Assembly (NCBI GenBank): GCA_964487745.1
Contig: CAZASG010000015.1
Location: forward strand, 14,413-78,412
Source: Desulfolinea sp964487745
GTDB lineage: Bacteria > Chloroflexota > Anaerolineae > Anaerolineales > Villigracilaceae
Direction: 5' to 3'
Length of the DNA: 64,000 nt
The stretch's first letter is position 1. The number at the start of each line of letters is the position of its first letter. Below, in pieces: positions 59,138 to 64,000 of this stretch. The notes under the pieces are model-generated. The model was not told the origin of the DNA. It did no database searches and worked only from the letters and a program-made list of their open reading frames with translations. A program made the translations under genes and the position numbers.

Positions 59138-59324
59138 CGCGGACGTTAACGTCCGCGCTAAAAGCAGAAGCCGCCTTTGGCGGCTCAGCCCCAACGGGGC
59201 TTCGGCTCTGTAGCACGGGGATTAATCCCCGTGTAAACCCCGCTACAAAACACCCCACAAATCACCAGAAAAAGGTAGAATGACGAACGCTGGGTTGGTG
59301 AATTTGCCAGCGGAGTTTACGTGA
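59138..59324. repeat. Cluster of four palindromes and a duplicated gene end
   Basis: Four separate perfect palindromes lie in a row: CGCGGACGTT/AACGTCCGCG (59138-59157), AGCCGCC/GGCGGCT (59169-59185), AGCCCC/GGGGCT (59187-59201) and CACGGGGATT/AATCCCCGTG (59214-59233). Then at 59271-59324 the sequence again reads GRMTNAGLVNLPAEFT and a stop, a degenerate copy of the last codons of the YdeI gene. The region has the look of an insertion that duplicated its target. Confidence 0.75.
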
Positions 59325-59380
59325 GAAAAAAGCACAGGGACTTACTTTTACTCCCTACACCAGATATTTAGAGAAATACA

Positions 59381-60376
59381 ATGAATAATTTTGATAAATC
59401 AAAAATTGGTCTCCTTGATAATGCTTGTCATTCCCTGAAGCGGGGACATGAAATGTTTAATCAAGGAAAAAGGAAACAAGACCCTTTAGCTCTAAAAGAA
59501 TCAATAATTTGGATACATCATGGAATTGAGCTATCTTTAAAACAGCTCCTAGTTCAATCTAATGAATATCTTGTTTTTGAAAACATTGATGAAGCTGTCC
59601 GAAAACTTGCTCATTTGCGAAAACAATCTGACATGAATAATGCCAATGTTCTTGATCTATTTGATTTAGAGCAAGGAGCATACACAGTTGGGTTCAGAAA
59701 ACTTGTCAACCGAGCAGCAATAATGCTAAATATTAGAGAGTTATCGCCAAATCATGATTTGCGAGAAAAAATTGACAACCTAACAATTTATCGAAACAAA
59801 ATTGTTCATTTCACAGTTGATGTAAAGTTTGAGCAAGTTGTCAGCTTACTAGGGACACTAATGGAGCCTTTTTTAGTTCTATTAGAAAAGCATATAGTTG
59901 ATAGAGATTTTGTGGAAAAATGCATTCCACTTATAAGAGCAAGCGCAGAATCTGTATATGCAGTATATAAGCTCCAACATCTTGAAGCTGAAAAACGAGT
60001 CAAAAAACTTTTATCTAATTTCAATGACACGGAAGTTTCAGGAGAGTATTTCAGAGTGCCTACAACAATAAAACTTCCTAAATTTTCATCCATAATAGAA
60101 GAAAACATGGCGAAAGATGTTGGGTTTGACTTTCTTGCAAAATCAGATGCTGAACCCTGGAGAATAGAGATCAAAATAGGAGCGCTAAATTCTTCCCAAA
60201 TTAAACACTTTCAATACAAATCTAGGGAGTATGTTGCAAATGGAAAAGTATGGTTGATAGTTTTCGGAAATATAAAAACCCATTCTTATACCAACCGCAT
60301 CCTTAGAGATAGCCCGATATTGATTTCCTCCCAAGAAGACATTATCAAACTAGAAAAAATCTTAAACATAAATTAG
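59381..60376 (+). CDS. AT-rich protein with an RNxxxH (HEPN) motif and a C-terminal D...ExK nuclease-like motif
   Basis: 331 residues, very AT-rich compared with neighbours. The N-terminal half is helical with the start region HSLKRGHEMFNQG, long helices, and IYRNKIVHF at about 136-144, a canonical RNxxxH motif (R138, H143) of HEPN domains. A coiled region follows (about 180-215). The C-terminal half (about 225-331) contains VGFDFLAKS (D250), then RIEIKIGAL (E263, K265) and a helix with Q (SSQIKHFQYK), the spacing of PD-(D/E)xK nuclease cores. I know no named family. The pairing would suit an RNA or DNA-attacking toxin or defence effector (inference). RBS is weak. Confidence 0.72.
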   Translation: MNNFDKSKIGLLDNACHSLKRGHEMFNQGKRKQDPLALKESIIWIHHGIELSLKQLLVQSNEYLVFENIDEAVRKLAHLRKQSDMNNANVLDLFDLEQGAYTVGFRKLVNRAAIMLNIRELSPNHDLREKIDNLTIYRNKIVHFTVDVKFEQVVSLLGTLMEPFLVLLEKHIVDRDFVEKCIPLIRASAESVYAVYKLQHLEAEKRVKKLLSNFNDTEVSGEYFRVPTTIKLPKFSSIIEENMAKDVGFDFLAKSDAEPWRIEIKIGALNSSQIKHFQYKSREYVANGKVWLIVFGNIKTHSYTNRILRDSPILISSQEDIIKLEKILNIN

Positions 60377-60496
60377 GAAAACCCTATGACCCACCGCTAC
60401 AGTTTCGATACGAATGACAAAAAAACTGTCATTCTACTCAATCTCCGCTAAAATACTTTATCCAGACCAACTAGACCAAAAGACAAAGTGACTATT

Positions 60497-63400
60497 ATGA
60501 CCAAATACACCAACCGCAACTACCTCGACGCCCTCCAAGAACGCGTTCTCATCTTCGATGGCGCCATGGGCACCAGCCTGCAAAAACAAAATCTGACCGC
60601 CGAGCATTTTGGCGGCGAAAAATACGTCGGCTGTAACGACTACCTCGTCCTAACTTACCCTGAAGCGGTCGAAAAAGTCCACCGCTCCTTCTTCGAAGTT
60701 GGCGTGGACGTGGTCGAGACCGACACCTTCCGCTCGAACCGTCTGACGCTCGATGAGTACGGGCTGGGCGATAAGACCATCGAGATGAACACGGCCGCCG
60801 CAACCCTCGCACGCCGCGTAGCCGATGAATTCTCCACGCCCGAGCATCCCCGCTTTGTGGCTGGCTCGATCGGGCCAACGGGCAAACTACCCTCCGCCGA
60901 TGACCCCGATCTCTCGGACGTGGGCTACGACGAACTCGCCGAGCTTTTCCGTGAGCAGGCCACCGGTCTTCTTCAGGGCGGCGTAGATGTCCTTCTCATC
61001 GAAACGTCTCAGGACATATTAGAAGTCAAAGCGGCGATCGAAGGCATCCAAACTGCTTTCGCCGAGACAAAGATCAAGGTCCCGCTCCAAGCCCAAATCA
61101 CGCTCGATACGACGGGCAGGATGCTCTTCGGCACCGACATCGCCGCAGCGCTATCCATCCTCGAAGGTCTGCCCATCGACGTCGTCGGCATGAACTGCTC
61201 CACCGGCCCCGAACACATGCACGCGCCCATCGAATTCCTCGGCGAAAACGCCACCCTGCCCGTTTCCTGCATCCCCAACGCCGGGATGCCCATGAACGTG
61301 GATGGCGAAGCCGTGTACCACCTTGAGCCTGAAGTTTTCGCCAACGACCTTTACGAATTTATTGAGAAAAATGGGATCAGCGTGGTGGGCGGATGCTGTG
61401 GAACGACCCCCACCCACCTAAAAGCACTGGTGGACAAAGTACATGGCACCGCCACCGCACCACGCCCGAAACGCTCTACCCCTCGGCTTGCTTCCGGTAT
61501 CCGATCATTTACCATGCGTCAAGAGCCTGCTCCTTTCATCATCGGCGAACGTTGTAATGCGCAGGGCAGCCGCAAATTCAAACGCCTGCTGCTCGAAGAA
61601 AATTGGGATGAAATTCTCGAAGTTGCCCGCCAACAAGTCGACTACGGCTCTCACGCCCTCGATATTTCTGTCGCCGTAACCGAAATCGAAGATGAAGCCG
61701 GGCTGATGCACAACGTTGTCCGCAAGCTCGTTACCTCCGGTATCGACGTGCCCTTTGTCTTCGACACCACCGATGTCGATGTAATGGAAGCCGGGCTGAA
61801 AGTTGCTCCAGGACGCTCAATGCTCAACTCCACGCATCTCGAGAGTGGGCGCGAAAAAGCTGACAAAGTCTTCGCGTTGGCGAAGAAACATAACGCCACC
61901 GTCTTGGTACTGACGATTGACGAAGAAGGCATGGCGAAGACCGCCGAGCGTAAACTTGAAGTCGCTAAACGCCTGCACGATATCGCAGTCAACGAGCATG
62001 GGCTCAAATCCGAAGACCTGATCTTCGACGACCTGACCTTTACCCTCGCGACCGGCGAAGCCGAATATATCGACTCAGCCAAAGAGACCATCGAAGGCAT
62101 CAAACGCATCAAAGCCGAGTTGCCCGGTGTCTTTACATCGTTGGGTGTTAGCAACGTTTCCTTTGGTTTGAGCAAAGCCGCTCGTCCTGTGATCAACAGC
62201 GTCTTCCTTTATCACTGTGTACAGGCTGGCCTAGACATGGCGATCATTAACCCCGCCCATACCCCGCCCTTCGGCGAGATCGCTGAAGAAGAACGCGAAC
62301 TGGCCGAAGACCTAATCTTCAACCGTCGCCCTGATGCGCTCCAGCGCGTAATCGAATATTTCGAAGGCCGCGAAGCCACCGCAGTTGATACATCCATTGA
62401 CCCCACCGAAGGAATGACCCTCGCCGAACGCCTGCATTGGCGTATCGTCCTGCGTCAGCCCGGTCATGTTGGGGATTCGAACAGCGTAGAAGATGATGTC
62501 GATGTCATTATCGCGGGTGAAATTCAAGAAGCCGTTGTCGAAAAGAAACATGACCGAGCGATCGAAGTGCTCAACAATGTCCTATTGCCTGCTATGAAAG
62601 AAGTTGGCGATAAATTCGGCGCTGGCGAGTTAATTTTGCCCTTCGTACTACAATCCGCCGAAGTGATGAAGAAAGCCGTCGCTCGTTTGGAGCAATATCT
62701 TGAACAAGAAGAAGGCGCATCCAAGGGCAAGGTCGTGCTCGCCACCGTTTATGGCGACGTCCACGATATTGGAAAAAACCTCGTCAAAACCATTTTGACC
62801 AATAACGGTTTTGAAGTCGTTGACTTGGGCAAGCAAGTTCCTGCGGACACAATCATAAACACGGCTATCGAAGAAAATGCAGATGCGATCGGGCTTTCAG
62901 CCCTGCTTGTCAGCACATCCAAACAGATGCCGCTGATCGTCAACGAACTACATCGCCGTGGACAGAATATCCCCGTCATGTTGGGTGGCGCAGCGATCAA
63001 TCGCCGCTTTGGCTTACGCATCAACAAAACTGATGACGGTGATCAATATGGGGCCGGAGCGTTCTATTGTAAGGATGCCTTTGAAGGTCTCGAAACCGTC
63101 GAGCAACTTCGAGATGAAAAGCGCAAACCAGCGCTCATTGAGAAGCTCCAAGCCCAGGTCACGCGCGAAGCGGAACGGGCTGCGAATGCGTCCACCAAGA
63201 AAGATGTGAAGATCGAACGCTCGAAAGTTGTGCCCAATCCCATTCCCATGCCTGAAAAACTCGGCGCCAAGATCGTCGAGGATATGCCGCTGGAAATGGT
63301 TTTTGAGCATCTCTACAAAAAGGAACTTTTCCGCTTGTCATGGGGTGCAAAAAATAAAAAAGGCGCAGAATGGGAAAAACTCGAAGCCGAGTTTGAAGAA

Positions 63401-64000
63401 CGTCTCGCCAAAATGAAACGCGAAGCCCTGCAAACAGGCTGGCTGAAGCCGCAGGGCGTTTACGGTCTATTCCCATGTCAGGCAGATGGCGATGAACTGG
63501 TCATTTACAATCCCGAAAACACCGCCGAAGCATTAACCCGCTTTGCCTTCCCCCGCCAACCCAAAGGCGATAATCTCTGCCTCGCGGACTACTTCGCCCC
63601 TGTCGGCTCCAATCAAATGGACGTGGTCGCCTTCCAGGTCGTCACTGTCGGGCAGGAAGCCACCGAGAAATTCGATGCGCTCGAAACCGCTGGCGATTAC
63701 TCCGAAGCCTACTTTGTGCATGGTTTAGCGGTGCAAACGGCAGAAGCGGCGGCAAATTATCTGCACGAGCACGTTCAGCGTGAAATGGGCATCTCCAAAA
63801 CGCAGGGCAAACGCTACTCGTGGGGTTATCCCGCCATCCCTGAGTTGGATGACCATACCAAGGTCTTCGAGCTGCTCCCCGTCGAAGAAGCGCTGGGCAT
63901 GAGTCTGAGTGCGGCGTATCAGTTGATCCCTGAGCAGTCCACTGCGGCGATCGTGCTGCATCATGCGGATGCGAAGTATTATACCGTTGGTGAAAGCAGG
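60497..64000 (+). CDS. metH: Cobalamin-dependent methionine synthase (3' end outside window)
   Basis: The frame is open from the ATG at 60497 through the window edge (1168 codons). It methylates homocysteine using methylcobalamin and methyltetrahydrofolate. Homocysteine domain about 1-315 with zinc ligands in MNCSTGP and GGCCGTTP; pterin-binding domain about 335-600 (IIGERCNAQGSRKF); cobalamin domain about 650-860 with the axial-His motif GDVHDIGKNLV and VGLS-like loop; AdoMet reactivation domain from about 890 with RYSWGYPAIPE. It is nearly complete, as E. coli MetH is 1227 residues. No cobalamin or SAM riboswitch is seen in the short gap upstream. Confidence 0.95.
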   Translation, partial: MTKYTNRNYLDALQERVLIFDGAMGTSLQKQNLTAEHFGGEKYVGCNDYLVLTYPEAVEKVHRSFFEVGVDVVETDTFRSNRLTLDEYGLGDKTIEMNTAAATLARRVADEFSTPEHPRFVAGSIGPTGKLPSADDPDLSDVGYDELAELFREQATGLLQGGVDVLLIETSQDILEVKAAIEGIQTAFAETKIKVPLQAQITLDTTGRMLFGTDIAAALSILEGLPIDVVGMNCSTGPEHMHAPIEFLGENATLPVSCIPNAGMPMNVDGEAVYHLEPEVFANDLYEFIEKNGISVVGGCCGTTPTHLKALVDKVHGTATAPRPKRSTPRLASGIRSFTMRQEPAPFIIGERCNAQGSRKFKRLLLEENWDEILEVARQQVDYGSHALDISVAVTEIEDEAGLMHNVVRKLVTSGIDVPFVFDTTDVDVMEAGLKVAPGRSMLNSTHLESGREKADKVFALAKKHNATVLVLTIDEEGMAKTAERKLEVAKRLHDIAVNEHGLKSEDLIFDDLTFTLATGEAEYIDSAKETIEGIKRIKAELPGVFTSLGVSNVSFGLSKAARPVINSVFLYHCVQAGLDMAIINPAHTPPFGEIAEEERELAEDLIFNRRPDALQRVIEYFEGREATAVDTSIDPTEGMTLAERLHWRIVLRQPGHVGDSNSVEDDVDVIIAGEIQEAVVEKKHDRAIEVLNNVLLPAMKEVGDKFGAGELILPFVLQSAEVMKKAVARLEQYLEQEEGASKGKVVLATVYGDVHDIGKNLVKTILTNNGFEVVDLGKQVPADTIINTAIEENADAIGLSALLVSTSKQMPLIVNELHRRGQNIPVMLGGAAINRRFGLRINKTDDGDQYGAGAFYCKDAFEGLETVEQLRDEKRKPALIEKLQAQVTREAERAANASTKKDVKIERSKVVPNPIPMPEKLGAKIVEDMPLEMVFEHLYKKELFRLSWGAKNKKGAEWEKLEAEFEERLAKMKREALQTGWLKPQGVYGLFPCQADGDELVIYNPENTAEALTRFAFPRQPKGDNLCLADYFAPVGSNQMDVVAFQVVTVGQEATEKFDALETAGDYSEAYFVHGLAVQTAEAAANYLHEHVQREMGISKTQGKRYSWGYPAIPELDDHTKVFELLPVEEALGMSLSAAYQLIPEQSTAAIVLHHADAKYYTVGESR

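Noticed and set aside
59138..59233. Insertion sequence or transposon end
   Set aside because: There is no transposase and no target-site duplication that can be proven by eye; only palindromes and a degenerate copy of the gene end are visible.
60386..60451. A 21-codon open frame between the HEPN-like gene and metH
   Set aside because: Too short, with no clear ribosome site and no recognisable sequence.

Overview
The window looks like part of a chromosome from a Chloroflexota bacterium, most likely class Anaerolineae. This is inferred from gene families, not measured. The clues are several Thr/Pro-linker surface proteins with LysM and CAP domains, a TrpB2-type tryptophan synthase beta chain, split glycine decarboxylase genes, transmembrane Ser/Thr kinases, an Flp-type pilin, and many palindromic intergenic repeats. 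Base composition is intermediate. Two gene neighbourhoods (28780-29514 and 59381-60376) are visibly more AT-rich than the rest. No rRNA, tRNA, CRISPR array, transposase or phage gene was seen.

Layout. 1-2775: the end of a coiled-coil protein, then an FHA/winged-helix regulator divergent from a membrane-anchored Ser/Thr kinase. 2893-10434: a minus-strand block with a GH3-like exported protein, threonine dehydratase, glycerophosphodiesterase and an AAA ATPase in one tight operon, then rpsT and a LysM/CAP protein. 10605-13566: a strong promoter and a tryptophan T-box leader driving trpS, followed by trpB2. 13766-22029 (minus): oligoendopeptidase F, a GAF/PAS histidine kinase, an aminotransferase, a ROK kinase, a DUF2804 protein, a CAP/LysM protein and a small Smr protein. 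22160-25745 (minus): tandem glycine riboswitch, gcvH, gcvPA, gcvPB. 26300-36579 (plus): fmt, glpK, an Rx4H protein, a pentapeptide lipoprotein, an acetyltransferase, trhP, a CorC-type protein, hutI, proC and a small selenoprotein-like gene. 36675-47649: an ABC-F ATPase, arfB, a GGDEF/EAL protein, a cation transporter, an exported hydrolase, mutL and small accessory genes. 48131-54044: gap, pgk, a Ser/Thr kinase, tpiA and a HELSH membrane protein. 54131-58035: a zinc-ribbon membrane protein, upp, and a CpaE-like/Flp-pilin cluster. 58125-64000: a repeat-rich stretch with a thioesterase, a shortened YdeI-like gene and a possible HEPN/nuclease protein, then metH running off the window.

The most notable observation is at 36367-36579. 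A GDCCVxC-family small protein is interrupted by an in-frame TGA exactly where relatives carry Cys. A clean hairpin starts 15 nt downstream of the TGA, as expected of a bacterial SECIS, so this is probably a selenoprotein gene missed by standard gene calling. Other points of interest are leaderless promoters (TATAAT 6-8 nt before ATG) at fmt, mutL, the divergent hydrolase and arfB; a duplicated terminator-promoter cassette around the pentapeptide gene; a Ser/Thr kinase inside the triose-phosphate glycolysis cluster; an Flp-type pilin fused to a lectin-like domain; a GH3-like protein lacking its catalytic dyad; and a two-domain protein combining an RNxxxH motif with a D...ExK motif.

Metabolically the window covers lower glycolysis, glycerol and glycerophosphodiester use, glycine cleavage, amino-acid degradation and synthesis (hutI, ilvA-type, proC, trpB2, metH), translation (trpS, rpsT, fmt, arfB, trhP, ABC-F) and phospho-signalling.
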